DNA of 64,000 bases from Prescottella soli (GCF_040024445.1 NZ_CP157276.1:4030001-4094000), one strand, 5' to 3'; positions 1 through 9,701 are shown, numbered from the stretch's first letter. Program-made: numbers and translations. Notes: generated by a model not told the origin, from the sequence alone.

Positions 1-135
1 CGGGTGGGCATGACGGGGGTGCTGGTGCGGACGGGGAAGTTCCGTCAGCCCATCCTCGATCTCGCGGTGGACCGGCCCGATCACGTGCTCGATTCGGTGG
101 CCGATCTGCCCGGGTTGTTGGCCGATCGAGGGTGA
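1..135 (+). CDS. HAD-superfamily hydrolase, C-terminal end (partial)
   Basis: The window opens inside a reading frame of 44 codons that ends in TGA. Its product contains G-M-x-G-V-L-V-R-T-G-K-F-R followed by D-H-V-L-D-S-V-A-D-L-P-x-L. This resembles the C-terminus of HAD type IIA hydrolases of the LHPP / phospholysine phosphatase type, where G-(M)-x-x-x-L-V-x-T-G-K-(F/Y) precedes a short acidic tail stating the domain boundary. The N-terminal catalytic Asp motifs lie outside the window, so the substrate cannot be judged. Family assignment is by recognition of the tail only. Confidence 0.6.
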   Translation, partial: RVGMTGVLVRTGKFRQPILDLAVDRPDHVLDSVADLPGLLADRG

Positions 136-245
136 CGCGCCGAGCTACTTCGGATACCTATCGAAATGCCTCGTTCCGAAGCCGTGAACGGGTAACCTCG
201 CGGGCGCTCTCCCTACTTCTCCCTTTTGTCCGTGAAGGAGTCCGA

Positions 246-767
246 ATGTCGACTATTTCCCGTATGCGTGCTATCTCGAGCCTCGGTCGACGGATGACAC
301 GGACTGCGATGGTTGCGGCGGCGGGAATTGGTGTGGCAGCTGGGGTTTCGCTGTTCGGTGCGGGCGCCGCGTCGGCCGCACCGGTGATGTGCGTGTCGCC
401 GACTGCGCCCAACGACATCCAGATCTCGGAGTACGCGAGCTGTGGTGCGCAGGCCTTCGAGCAGGGTGTGTCGCGGTCCGCCGCAACCGACAGTGGCACG
501 GCCGTGTCGGTCGCGGAGGGCTTCGGCTCGTCCAACAGCCTCGCGACCGGTTTCGGCACGGCACTGAGCGCGTCGCGCGGCAACGGTCAGTCGCTCGCGC
601 TGGCGATCGGTGGCGGCATCGCGCACTCGTGGGCCGACGACGGCTACGCGACGTTCGCGATCGCGGGCTGGGGTTCGGGTGCGACGGCCGAGAAGGGCGG
701 CGTCGACTGCATGGGTCCGCTGTCGTTCGCGTGGAATCTGAAGACCGGCCAGACCTGCCTCGGCTAG
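246..767 (+). CDS. secreted small protein of unknown function
   Basis: This 173-residue protein is probably exported. ATG 246 is chosen because a clear AAGGAG lies just upstream, whereas an upstream in-frame start at 132 has no support. Residues 1-45 form a signal peptide: an Arg-containing n-region (R-M-R, G-R-R-M-T-R), an Ala/Val/Gly core and an A-S-A-A cleavage site. The mature part has two early Cys (C-V-S-P and S-C-G), a late Cys pair (D-C-M-G and T-C-L-G), and a central Gly/Ala/Ser-rich stretch with repeating A-x-G-x-G turns that could form beta strands. I recognise it only as an actinobacterial secreted family without known function. It is monocistronic and stands directly upstream of the CIRCE region. 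Confidence 0.75.
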   Translation: MSTISRMRAISSLGRRMTRTAMVAAAGIGVAAGVSLFGAGAASAAPVMCVSPTAPNDIQISEYASCGAQAFEQGVSRSAATDSGTAVSVAEGFGSSNSLATGFGTALSASRGNGQSLALAIGGGIAHSWADDGYATFAIAGWGSGATAEKGGVDCMGPLSFAWNLKTGQTCLG

Positions 768-826
768 GGAACGGAACAGGGTCGCGCGGTGGGGGTGTTC
801 GCCATGGGCGGAGACCCCCGCGCGAC

Positions 827-853
827 GTTGCACTCACCCCCGTCGAGTGCTAA
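827..853 (+). promoter_or_regulatory. CIRCE operator, distal copy (HrcA box)
   Basis: GTTGCACTC - 9 nt - GAGTGCTAA matches the CIRCE inverted repeat (TTAGCACTC-N9-GAGTGCTAA) in both nine-base arms apart from two bases on the left. HrcA binds CIRCE and represses chaperonin genes until heat shock. It lies about 175 nt upstream of the groEL start and 8 nt from a second copy. Confidence 0.85.
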
Positions 854-861
854 AAAGGCAC

Positions 862-888
862 TTGGCACTCGCGATACGTGAGTGCCAG
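862..888 (+). promoter_or_regulatory. CIRCE operator, proximal copy (HrcA box)
   Basis: TTGGCACTC - 9 nt - GAGTGCCAG is a perfect nine-base inverted repeat apart from the outermost bases, with the exact 9-nt CIRCE spacing. It sits 139 nt before the groEL ATG, where the promoter and transcription start are expected. With the copy at 827-853 it makes a tandem HrcA target. Confidence 0.85.
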
Positions 889-963
889 GTCGGGACGGTG
901 AGACCGGGTACCTAGACACCCCTGGTCGTCCGTCGCGGGCACCGAGCCTGGCCGGAAGCGTAA

Positions 964-2652
<1,689 letters not shown>

Positions 2653-2688
2653 TCTGACGATCGGAAAGCCTGAGCTCAGCTAAGACGA

Positions 2689-2725
2689 AGAAGCCCGGGA
2701 CACCTTCACGGTGTCCCGGGCTTCT
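2689..2725. terminator. bidirectional intrinsic terminator after groEL2 / PspC gene
   Basis: A long perfect stem pairs AAGCCCGGGACACC with GGTGTCCCGGGCTT across a 5-nt loop (TTCAC), with A-rich and T-rich flanks. It lies between the convergent stops of groEL2 and the PspC gene and would serve both strands. Confidence 0.85.
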
Positions 2726-2737
2726 CGCATGTGTGGG

Positions 2738-2938
2738 TCACTCGCTGGGCATGAGCATCCAGGCCGCGAGGTAGATCAGCGGGACGGTGCCGAACGAGAC
2801 GAACGCGCCGATGACGGCCGCGACGCGGACGAGGTTGACGTCGACGCCGAAGTACTCGGCGACGCCGCCGCACACTCCGGAGAGCATGCGCTGGTTGCGG
2901 GAACGGACGAACGGTCGGGGCGAGTCGCTGTAGGTCAT
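2738..2938 (-). CDS. PspC-domain small membrane protein
   Basis: A 66-residue protein starting M-T-Y-S-D-S-P. Residues 14-35 contain the PspC signature R-x-x-x-x-R-M-L-S-G-V-C-G-G-V-A-E-Y-F, followed by V-x-x-V-R-V-A and one long hydrophobic helix (about residues 38-62). PspC domains sit in the membrane and are often stress-associated; the short form here lacks any kinase or signalling extension, so it is probably a small envelope-stress component. The start is the first ATG giving a compact PspC domain; longer readings upstream run into the divergent hydrolase region. It is convergent with groEL2. Confidence 0.88.
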   Translation of the reverse strand: MTYSDSPRPFVRSRNQRMLSGVCGGVAEYFGVDVNLVRVAAVIGAFVSFGTVPLIYLAAWMLMPSE

Positions 2939-3124
2939 GACATCGATTCTGGTTTCCGGCCGCGCCCGACACCATCGGGATTCCCCCGGATTCCGACCCT
3001 GATCTTTGCCCTCGGGGTGCCCCTCTGGCGCCCGCACCCCGGCGATGACCGGCGCGAATGCGGCACCGCAGTCGGAGCGCCGATTTCCGAGTTTCGCGCA
3101 CTGTGTGGGCATAGGCTCGATGGC

Positions 3125-3961
3125 GTGGTGGAGACCGTGCCGATCCAGATGCCCGACGGGACTACGACGCCGGTGCGGCTGTTCCCCGGACCGGAGGGCG
3201 CGCCGGTGGTGGTGATCGTCCCGGGGCTCGGGATTCCCGGCGCGTTCTACGACCGGTTCGCGAATTCGATTGTGGGGCATGGCTTCTGTGCGGCCACCTG
3301 CGAGCTGCGCGGGCAGGGGGACAGCCGTCCCCGGCCCAGTGGTGCGAGCACGTTCGGCTATCAGGAGTTGGTGTCGGTCGATCTGCCGGCGATGTTCGAG
3401 GTGGTGCGCGAGCGGTTCGACGCGAGCACCCCGTTCCTGTTGGGGCACAGCATGGGCGGACAGCTGGGGGTGATGTACGCGGCACGGATCCGGGGTCGGC
3501 TCGGTGGACTCGTCCTCGTGGCGTCCGGTTCGCCGTACTACCGAGGTTTTCCGGGACCGCGGTCGTCGGGCGTGCTGTTGGGTTCGACCGCGATGTCGAT
3601 CACGGCGAGCGTCGCCGGGTTCTGGCCCGGAGATCGTCTGGACGTGGGCGGATTCGGCCGGCAGTCGAGGGTGTTGATCTCCGACTGGTCACGGTTCGCA
3701 CGTAGCGGGCGCATCGAGCCGACTGGAGCCGATATCGACTACGAGGAACGCATCGGGCGGCTGAAGCTGCCGGTGCTGTCGATCTCGATCGAGGGCGACG
3801 ACCTTGCGCCCCGCAGTGCGTCGGGTAACCTTCTGGGCAAGTTGTCCGGTTCGGAGGTGACGACGTGGCACCAACCGGAGGCGTTGGGGCACAACGGCTG
3901 GATCCGGACACCCGACAGCACGGTCGACCGGATCGCCGACTGGATTCACGACCACGCCTGA
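3125..3961 (+). CDS. alpha/beta-hydrolase (serine lipase/esterase-like)
   Basis: A 278-residue alpha/beta-hydrolase. The oxyanion region is V-V-V-I-V-P-G-L-G-I-P-G-A, and the nucleophile elbow is G-H-S-M-G-G with Ser at about residue 109. A late Asp (S-I-E-G-D-D) and His (A-L-G-H-N-G-W) complete a plausible triad. The GTG at 3125 was chosen because reading further upstream adds non-conserved sequence overlapping the PspC promoter; GTG 3128 or ATG 3149 are alternatives and none has a strong ribosome-binding site. The substrate is unknown. It lies between groEL2 and the first small porin-like peptide gene. Confidence 0.8.
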   Translation: MVETVPIQMPDGTTTPVRLFPGPEGAPVVVIVPGLGIPGAFYDRFANSIVGHGFCAATCELRGQGDSRPRPSGASTFGYQELVSVDLPAMFEVVRERFDASTPFLLGHSMGGQLGVMYAARIRGRLGGLVLVASGSPYYRGFPGPRSSGVLLGSTAMSITASVAGFWPGDRLDVGGFGRQSRVLISDWSRFARSGRIEPTGADIDYEERIGRLKLPVLSISIEGDDLAPRSASGNLLGKLSGSEVTTWHQPEALGHNGWIRTPDSTVDRIADWIHDHA

Positions 3962-4087
3962 CATTCACCCTTGTTTTCATCCCGAGATGATCGTCAATCC
4001 GGTGCAGGGCCGTGTCCGCACCGTTATATTGACCGCAGGCGCTTTCGCTTCGGGGCGCTACACCACACCGAATACAGGGAGCTTTCC

Positions 4088-4213
4088 ATGGGTTCTTCCC
4101 AGATCCTCACCGTCCTCAGTGCTCTTTCGTCCCTCGTCAACGCGCTCAACGTCCTGGGCACCGCCAGCTCGGGCGCGACCGGCGGTTCGGGCTCGCTGAG
4201 CACGCTCAGCTGA
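4088..4213 (+). CDS. small signal-less amphipathic peptide, porin-like candidate
   Basis: A 41-residue peptide with no signal sequence. Residues 5-24 (Q-I-L-T-V-L-S-A-L-S-S-L-V-N-A-L-N-V-L-G) form one amphipathic helix, and the remaining third is Ser/Gly/Thr-rich, ending S-T-L-S. There is no Cys, Pro or charged residue. GGGAG (4077-4081) lies 6 nt before the ATG, and a perfect palindromic terminator follows 18 nt after the stop, so it looks like an independent transcription unit. Short signal-less peptides next to groEL2 are the hallmark of the corynebacterial PorA/PorH porins. Assignment to such a role is inference from position and composition; sequence identity could not be tested. Confidence 0.6.
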   Translation: MGSSQILTVLSALSSLVNALNVLGTASSGATGGSGSLSTLS

Positions 4214-4231
4214 GACTCGCCTCGGAGCGTC

Positions 4232-4275
4232 ACAAAGGGCGGTGACGGTGCAATTGCACCGTCACCGCCCTTTGT
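4232..4275. terminator. perfect 22-bp-arm palindrome, bidirectional terminator
   Basis: A 44-nt perfect palindrome (left arm begins ACAAAGGGCGGTGACGG, centre CAATTG) separates the convergent small peptide gene and the mycolyltransferase-like gene. A-rich and T-rich ends give a U-tract on either strand, so it can terminate both. Confidence 0.85.
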
Positions 4276-4296
4276 CATGTTCGGCGCTGTCCCGGC

Positions 4297-5340
4297 TCAG
4301 ACGCCGAGGGACGCGGCGAGCGTCGGCCACGACTTGGGCAGCTCCGCACGCCAGTACGCCCACGTGTGGACGCCCACCGGGTTGTAGACGAAGGTCGCCG
4401 GAATGCCGAGCGACCGCAAGCGGTCGTCGAGTTGGTGGGTACAGAAATTGGTGACGGCCTCGATCGGCCCACCCTGGGTGACGAGCGGAACGAGGTCGGG
4501 GTTGTTCAGATTCTCGTTGGGGCCGGGCAGTCCGGTGGCCGTCGAGATGTACATCGCGGTGCCGCGTAGCTTTTCGGCGCCGAGGAGCACGTCGTGCTCG
4601 GCCCACTGCGGATCGGTGGACGGGCCCCACATGTTCTCGATGTTGCCGCCGTAGCTCGACACCACCACGTTCATCTGGGCCTGGCCCAGCTCCCCGGTCG
4701 TCTCGTAACAGCCGCTGTAGGCGGCCACGCCGCGGTACAGGCCGGGCGAGCGCATCACGAGCATCATCGCCGACTGCGCGCCCATCGACAGGCCGGCGAT
4801 GGACTGGATGCCGTTGCCGTCGAAGCGCTGTTCGATCAGCGGGGGAAGTTCCTTGGTCAGGAACGTCTCCCACTTGTAGTTGCCGAGCGTCGGGTCGGGC
4901 CGGTCCCAGTCGGTGAAGTAACTGGCACGGCCGCCGGTGGTCATGACGACGTTGACCGGCTTGTCCTCGAAGAACTCGACGGCGCCGCCCTGGGTGGTCC
5001 AGTTGCTCATGCCCGGCGCCGCCGAGCGGCCGTCGAGCATGTACAGCGTGGGGCGGGGCACGGAGGTGTCGCGGGGCAGCAGCACCTGCACCTCCTGCTC
5101 CGCCCCCATCGCCGGGGAGTACACGAACACGCGCACCCACCGGTCGGTGATGTTCTCCACGCGGGTGATGTAGGCGCCGTCGGGCGAGGCAGGAGCCGTC
5201 TGCGCCGCAGCCGAGTTCGCGATGCCTCCCGCCGCCGCGATCGGTGCGGCACTCAGCAGCGCGCCCACCGTGGTGGCGGTGACGAGGGCGCTCACTCCCA
5301 GACGGCGCAGCGACGGGCGTGTGGTCGCGTGGGATGTCAT
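4297..5340 (-). CDS. secreted mycolyltransferase-like esterase (antigen 85/Fbp family)
   Basis: A 347-residue secreted alpha/beta-hydrolase of the esterase D / antigen 85 type. Residues 1-47 are a signal peptide with an R-R n-region and A-A-x-A sites. The mature part carries R-V-x-V-F-V-Y-S-P-A-M, the Y-M-L-D-G loop, the nucleophile motif G-L-S-M-G (Ser185), and near the C-terminus V-H-T-W-A-Y-W, the His-Trp signature of mycolyltransferases (His325). Family members transfer mycoloyl groups to trehalose, arabinogalactan or, in Corynebacterium, to Ser residues of small porins. It is the second gene of a minus-strand pair, 65 nt after the prolyl oligopeptidase. Its placement between porin-like peptide genes makes peptide O-mycoloylation an attractive but untested idea. 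Confidence 0.85.
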   Translation of the reverse strand: MTSHATTRPSLRRLGVSALVTATTVGALLSAAPIAAAGGIANSAAAQTAPASPDGAYITRVENITDRWVRVFVYSPAMGAEQEVQVLLPRDTSVPRPTLYMLDGRSAAPGMSNWTTQGGAVEFFEDKPVNVVMTTGGRASYFTDWDRPDPTLGNYKWETFLTKELPPLIEQRFDGNGIQSIAGLSMGAQSAMMLVMRSPGLYRGVAAYSGCYETTGELGQAQMNVVVSSYGGNIENMWGPSTDPQWAEHDVLLGAEKLRGTAMYISTATGLPGPNENLNNPDLVPLVTQGGPIEAVTNFCTHQLDDRLRSLGIPATFVYNPVGVHTWAYWRAELPKSWPTLAASLGV

Positions 5341-5405
5341 GTGGCAGCTCACTTTCGGTCGTTCGCTTCCGGCGCATGGTAGCCCAGGGACGGGGCCGGT
5401 GGGTG

Positions 5406-7460
5406 TCATCGAGCCAGCTGATCCCACAGGAACGTGTAGGTGAGAGCCGACTTGAACGCGGCCTGCGCGTTGTCGGCCGCACCGCCGTGGCCCCCCTCGA
5501 TGTTCTCGTAGTAGTGGACGGTGTGGCCCTCCTGCTCCAGGCGAGCCGTCATCTTGCGGGCGTGCCCGGGATGGACGCGATCGTCCCGGGTGGAGGTGGC
5601 GATGAGGATCGGCGGGTATGCCGCCTCGGCGTCGGTGTTCTGGTACGGCGAGTACTCGGAGATGAACGCCCAGTCGTCGGGGTTGTCCGGGTCGCCGTAC
5701 TCGGCCATCCACGACGCCCCGGCGAGCAGCAGGTGGTAGCGCTTCATGTCGAGCAGCGGCACCTGGCAGACGATGGCGCCGAACAGGTCCGGGTACTTGG
5801 TGAGCATGATGCCCATCAGCAGGCCGCCGTTGCTGCCGCCCTGCGCGCCGAGCTGTGCCGGGGTGGTGATGCCGCGGGCGACGAGGTCCCGGGCGACGGC
5901 GGCGAAGTCCTCGTGGACCTTGTGCCGGCCCTCGCGCACGGCCTGGGTGTGCCACTGCGGCCCGTACTCGCCGCCGCCGCGGATGTTCGCCACCACGTAG
6001 GTGCCGCCGCGCTGCAGCCACGCCGTGCCGTTGATGCCGCTGTAGCCGGGGGTGAGCGAGTTCTCGAATCCGCCGTAGCCGTACAGCAGCGTCGGTCCGG
6101 CCGGGACGCCCTCGCGTCGCACCACGAAGTACGGGACGCGGGTGCCGTCGACGGACTCGGCGAAGTGTTGCGCGACGGCGAGGCCGGTCGTGTCGAAGAA
6201 CGCGGGCGCCGACTTCAGCCCCTCGAGCGGACCGCCGACCGTCCCGGAGAACAGGGTGGCGGGGGTGAGGTAGCCGCTGGAGTTGAGGAAGAAGTCGTCG
6301 CTCTCACGCGGATCGGTGTCGATGATCTCGGTGGACGTCAGCTCGGGCAGTCCCTCGAGCGGGCGTGTCTCCCAACCGTTCTCTCCCGGGGTGGCGACGT
6401 ACACGTGGGACTGGACGTCGGAGAGCGTCACCATCAGCAGGTGGTTCCGCGTCCACGAGTACTGCTCGAGTGACGTGTGCTCGTCGGGCAGGAACAGTGT
6501 GATGAGCTCGCGTGAACCGGCGAGGTAGTCGTCGTACCTGGCGGCCAGCAGCGCGCCGGCCGGGTAGGTGGTGTCGCCGACGGTCCACGGCGAGCGCGGG
6601 CGGACCAGCAGCCACTCCTTGTACACGGAGATCCGCGCGTCCTCGGGGGTGTCGATGCGGACGAGGCTGTCGTCGCCCAGCAGCTGGAAGCGCTGCGAGG
6701 TGTAGAAGTCGACGGCGCGTTCGACGAAGCTGCGCTCGAAGCCCGGGGTGTTGTCGTGCCAGGCGGAGATCGCGACATCGGTCTGCTCGCCCTCGAACAC
6801 GGTGACCGCCTCGGTCAGCGGGGTGCCGCGACGCCACCGCTTCGCCAGGCGCGGGTAGCCGGAGTCGGTGAGGGTGTCGTCGCCGAAATCCGTTCCGATG
6901 TAGATGCTTTCGGAGTCGATCCACCCGATGTCGGTCTTGGCCTCCTCGACGCGGAAGCTGGTGGCGCCGTCGTCGAAGCTGAGGGTGGTGAGGTCGAACT
7001 CGCGGACGACCACGGCGTCCGCGCCGCCCCGGGAGAGGCTGATGAGTGCGAGGTCCTGCTCGGGGCGCAGTACCTGCGCGCCCGACCACACCCAGTTCTC
7101 GCCCTCCCGCTCGGCGAGCTCGTCGACGTCGACGAGGATCTCCCATTCCGTTGTGTCGCTACGGTATTCGTCCATCGTGGTGCGGCGCCACAGGCCGCGG
7201 ACGTGCTGGGCGTCGCGCCAAAAGTTGTAGAGGTACTTCCCGCGTCGCCGCGAGTAGGGGATGCGTGCGTCGGTATCGAGGATCGCGCGCACGTTCGCCT
7301 CGAGTTGTTCGAAGTCGCCGGTTCCGGCGAACTCCGCGACCGTCTTGTCGTTGTGCTCGCGGACCCAGGTGAGCGCCTCGTCGCCGGTGACGTCCTCGAG
7401 CCACAGGTTCGGGTCGTCGGCCGGCGTGGGGGAGGGGGAGGTGTGCGTCATGGGTTTCAT
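5406..7460 (-). CDS. prolyl oligopeptidase family serine peptidase (S9A)
   Basis: A 684-residue S9 peptidase of the cytoplasmic prolyl-oligopeptidase type, which cleaves short peptides after Pro. The N-terminal half opens with N-L-W-L-E-D-V-x-G-D-E-A-L-x-W-V, typical of the beta-propeller entry. The C-terminal catalytic domain has G-G-x-E-Y-G, the nucleophile G-G-S-N-G-G (about residue 543), Asp in R-D-D-R-V-H-P and His in G-G-H-G-G. No signal peptide is seen. The start may be the ATG at 7460 or the one at 7451; neither has a decisive ribosome-binding site. It precedes the mycolyltransferase-like gene on the same strand. Confidence 0.92.
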   Translation of the reverse strand: MKPMTHTSPSPTPADDPNLWLEDVTGDEALTWVREHNDKTVAEFAGTGDFEQLEANVRAILDTDARIPYSRRRGKYLYNFWRDAQHVRGLWRRTTMDEYRSDTTEWEILVDVDELAEREGENWVWSGAQVLRPEQDLALISLSRGGADAVVVREFDLTTLSFDDGATSFRVEEAKTDIGWIDSESIYIGTDFGDDTLTDSGYPRLAKRWRRGTPLTEAVTVFEGEQTDVAISAWHDNTPGFERSFVERAVDFYTSQRFQLLGDDSLVRIDTPEDARISVYKEWLLVRPRSPWTVGDTTYPAGALLAARYDDYLAGSRELITLFLPDEHTSLEQYSWTRNHLLMVTLSDVQSHVYVATPGENGWETRPLEGLPELTSTEIIDTDPRESDDFFLNSSGYLTPATLFSGTVGGPLEGLKSAPAFFDTTGLAVAQHFAESVDGTRVPYFVVRREGVPAGPTLLYGYGGFENSLTPGYSGINGTAWLQRGGTYVVANIRGGGEYGPQWHTQAVREGRHKVHEDFAAVARDLVARGITTPAQLGAQGGSNGGLLMGIMLTKYPDLFGAIVCQVPLLDMKRYHLLLAGASWMAEYGDPDNPDDWAFISEYSPYQNTDAEAAYPPILIATSTRDDRVHPGHARKMTARLEQEGHTVHYYENIEGGHGGAADNAQAAFKSALTYTFLWDQLAR

Positions 7461-7682
7461 TGTGGTCGGTCGTGGCGGAGGACGTCGGTGCCCGTATTTG
7501 GTTGGTTCTCGGTATCGGGTCCCCGTGACTGCTCGAGGGTGAGGGCCAGGGTGAATTTCCGAAGACCCTGGACAGTCGACCAGTTTTGGTTACGAAACCG
7601 CAGACAAGCGGATGTGACCTAGATTATGTTTCCAATCACGGTCGAATTAACCCGACCGGCTTCCCGGCCAGGAGGCAGCGGG
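7461..7682. other. non-coding region between divergent units, long leader of the small-peptide operon
   Basis: No gene is seen here. It separates the minus-strand peptidase from the plus-strand small peptide unit. A GC-rich hairpin (CCGGCTTCCCGG near 7656-7668) lies just before the AGGAGG that serves the leader ORF at 7683. The distance of about 390 nt to the first peptide start is long for this compact genome and suggests a regulated leader. Confidence 0.5.
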
Positions 7683-7730
7683 GTGGCACACCACGGTCAC
7701 ACCGCAACCTATGCCAAGCGGACGGGATGA
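7683..7730 (+). CDS. candidate 15-aa leader peptide upstream of small peptide genes
   Basis: A perfect AGGAGG (7670-7675) stands 7 nt before GTG 7683, opening a 15-codon frame (V-A-H-H-G-H-T-A-T-Y-A-K-R-T-G) that stops at TGA 7728. The ribosome-binding site is the best in this neighbourhood, and three His and one Tyr codon are clustered. The main small peptide gene begins 123 nt further on. Whether it is translated or regulates the downstream peptides is unknown; the frame is short enough to occur by chance, but the ribosome-binding site is not typical of chance. Confidence 0.35.
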   Translation: MAHHGHTATYAKRTG

Positions 7731-7853
7731 ACAGGGAGCGGATGCATCCGGGGTAGCGGGGTCCCCCGGTCGGCGAAACTCCCGGAACCTGCTGCGGGAG
7801 AGATCACGCAGTAATCACGAGCAATACACACCACCACGAAAGTAGGAGAAACA

Positions 7854-7934
7854 ATGAACAACGACATCCTGGGCCTCATCCAGATCCTCATCGGCTCGCT
7901 CATCAACTTCGGTTCGACCAACGAGCTCTCCTGA
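7854..7934 (+). CDS. 26-aa hydrophobic peptide, porin-like candidate
   Basis: ATG 7854 follows AGGAG with a 5-nt gap. The product (M-N-N-D-I-L-G-L-I-Q-I-L-I-G-S-L-I-N-F-G, then S-T-N-E-L-S) is a single amphipathic helix with a Ser-containing tail and no signal peptide. Its pattern of I/L every three to four residues followed by I-N-F-G recalls corynebacterial PorH (L-N-F-F-D-N-F-G). It is followed after 37 nt by a second small gene with its own ribosome-binding site, giving a two-gene unit as in the paired corynebacterial porins. Functional assignment is inference. Confidence 0.55.
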   Translation: MNNDILGLIQILIGSLINFGSTNELS

Positions 7935-7971
7935 CTCTGAGGTTTCAGGCGAACTAAGAAAGGCGACTGCT

Positions 7972-8124
7972 ATGAATGCGAACGTCATCGACGCCGGCTC
8001 ATTGACCGGGGCTGCAGCGGGTTCCATGTCGAGCGTGCTCGACCTTCTCCTCAGCCTCAGTCGGGGCAGCGTCTTCGGCGGAAGCACCATCGGAGACGTT
8101 GGGAGCTCGATCTCGTTCAGCTAA
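7972..8124 (+). CDS. 50-aa signal-less peptide, porin-like candidate
   Basis: ATG 7972 is preceded by AAGAAAGG. The peptide is Ser/Gly/Ala-rich with a hydrophobic core (M-S-S-V-L-D-L-L-L-S-L-S) and a Gly/Ser tail ending S-S-I-S-F-S. There is no Cys, Pro or signal peptide. It shares with the peptides at 4088 and 7854 the small size, the hydrophobic helix and a C-terminus of Leu/Phe-Ser. A strong hairpin terminator begins 14 nt after the stop. Together with the 26-aa gene it forms a bicistronic unit between the peptidase and lpd. Confidence 0.55.
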   Translation: MNANVIDAGSLTGAAAGSMSSVLDLLLSLSRGSVFGGSTIGDVGSSISFS

Positions 8125-8138
8125 GCATTAAGCAATCG

Positions 8139-8178
8139 CACCTGGACCCCAGTCGCACTGCGGCTGGGGTCACAGGTG
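8139..8178 (+). terminator. intrinsic terminator of the small-peptide unit
   Basis: CACCTG-g-ACCCCAGTCGCA pairs with TGCGGCTGGGGT-ca-CAGGTG, a 40-nt hairpin with one G-U pair and a one-base bulge. It lies right after the 50-aa peptide gene and before lpd. Confidence 0.7.
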
Positions 8179-8281
8179 TGTGCAGGGGGTGCCGCAGTAC
8201 GTCGCGACGGCGCCTTGACCTTACTTTCGAGTAGGGACCAACCCGGGACACGAAATCGCGGCGGGACTAGGCTAGGCGCTC

Positions 8282-9682
8282 GTGACCTCACACTATGACG
8301 TCGTTGTCCTCGGAGCCGGTCCCGGTGGGTACGTCGCTGCTATCCGCGCGGCACAGCTGGGCCTCAAGACCGCCATCATCGAAGAGAAGTACTGGGGCGG
8401 TGTCTGCCTGAACGTGGGCTGCATCCCCTCGAAGGCGCTTCTCCGCAATGCCGAACTGGCACACATCTTCCACAAGGAGGCCAAGGCGTTCGGCATGTCG
8501 GGAGACGTGTCGTTCGACTTCGGCGCAGCCTTCGACCGCAGCCGCAAGGTGGCAGACGGTCGCGTCAAGGGCGTGCACTTCCTCATGAAGAAGAACAAGA
8601 TCACCGAGTACGACGGTCGGGGCACGTTCGTCGATGCCAAGACCATCTCCGTCGCGCTCAGCGCGGGTGGCACCGACACGGTGACCTTCGACAACGTCAT
8701 CATCGCGACCGGTTCCGTGACCAAGCTGCTGCCGGGCACCTCGCTCAGCGAGAACGTCGTCACCTACGAGGAGCAGATCCTCACCCGTGACCTGCCGGGC
8801 TCGATCGTCATCGTCGGCGCCGGCGCCATCGGCATGGAGTTCGGCTACGTCCTCTCCAACTACGGTGTCGACGTCACCATCGTCGAGTTCCTCGACCGTG
8901 CGCTCCCCAACGAGGACGAGGACGTCTCGAAGGAGATCGCCAAGCACTACAAGAAGCTCGGCGTCAAGATCAAGACCGGTGCGGCCGTCCAGTCGATCGT
9001 GGACAACGATTCCGACGTCACCGTCACGATCAAGGACAACAAGTCCGGCGAGATCGAGACGGTCAACGTCGACAAGGTCATGCAGTCCGTCGGCTTCGCG
9101 CCGCGCGTCGAGGGCTACGGCCTCGAGAACACCGGCGTCCAGCTCGAGCGTGGCGCCATCGCGATCGACGAGCGCATGCGCACCAACGTCCCGGGCATCT
9201 ACGCGATCGGTGACGTCACCGCCAAGCTGCAGCTCGCGCACGTCGCCGAGGCGCAGGGCGTCGTCGCCGCCGAGACCATCGGTGGCGCCGAGACCATGGA
9301 ACTGGGCGACTACCGGATGATGCCGCGCGCCACGTTCTGCCAGCCGCAGGTCGCGAGCTTCGGCCTCACCGAGGCGCAGGCCAAGGCCGAGGGCTACGAC
9401 GTCAAGGTCGCCACCTTCCCGTTTACCGCGAACGGCAAGGCCCACGGCCTGAACGACCCCAACGGCTTCGTCAAGCTGATCGCCGACAAGAAGTACGGCG
9501 AGCTGCTCGGCGGCCACCTCATCGGTCCGGACGTCTCGGAGCTGCTGCCCGAGCTGACCCTGGCCCAGAAGTGGGATCTCACGGTCAACGAGCTCGCGCG
9601 CAATGTCCACACGCACCCGACGCTCAGTGAGGCGCTGCAGGAGGCCATCCACGGTCTCGCCGGCCACATGATCAACTTCTGA
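8282..9682 (+). CDS. lpd: dihydrolipoyl dehydrogenase (E3)
   Basis: The flavoprotein E3 component of 2-oxo acid dehydrogenase complexes, re-oxidising dihydrolipoamide with NAD+. In mycobacteria LpdC also serves the antioxidant peroxiredoxin system. The GTG start gives 466 residues, the usual length. Visible are the FAD dinucleotide motif G-A-G-P-G-G-Y, the redox disulfide [13 protein letters not shown] (Cys42/Cys47), the NAD motif G-A-G-A-I-G-M-E, the G-D-V FAD site and the catalytic H-T-H-P-T-L-S-E. It occupies the same place as M. tuberculosis Rv0462. A terminator hairpin starts 29 nt after the stop. Confidence 0.97.
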   Translation: MTSHYDVVVLGAGPGGYVAAIRAAQLGLKTAIIEEKYWGGVCLNVGCIPSKALLRNAELAHIFHKEAKAFGMSGDVSFDFGAAFDRSRKVADGRVKGVHFLMKKNKITEYDGRGTFVDAKTISVALSAGGTDTVTFDNVIIATGSVTKLLPGTSLSENVVTYEEQILTRDLPGSIVIVGAGAIGMEFGYVLSNYGVDVTIVEFLDRALPNEDEDVSKEIAKHYKKLGVKIKTGAAVQSIVDNDSDVTVTIKDNKSGEIETVNVDKVMQSVGFAPRVEGYGLENTGVQLERGAIAIDERMRTNVPGIYAIGDVTAKLQLAHVAEAQGVVAAETIGGAETMELGDYRMMPRATFCQPQVASFGLTEAQAKAEGYDVKVATFPFTANGKAHGLNDPNGFVKLIADKKYGELLGGHLIGPDVSELLPELTLAQKWDLTVNELARNVHTHPTLSEALQEAIHGLAGHMINF

Positions 9683-9701
9683 CGGTTCGCCGCCGGAAGA
9701 G

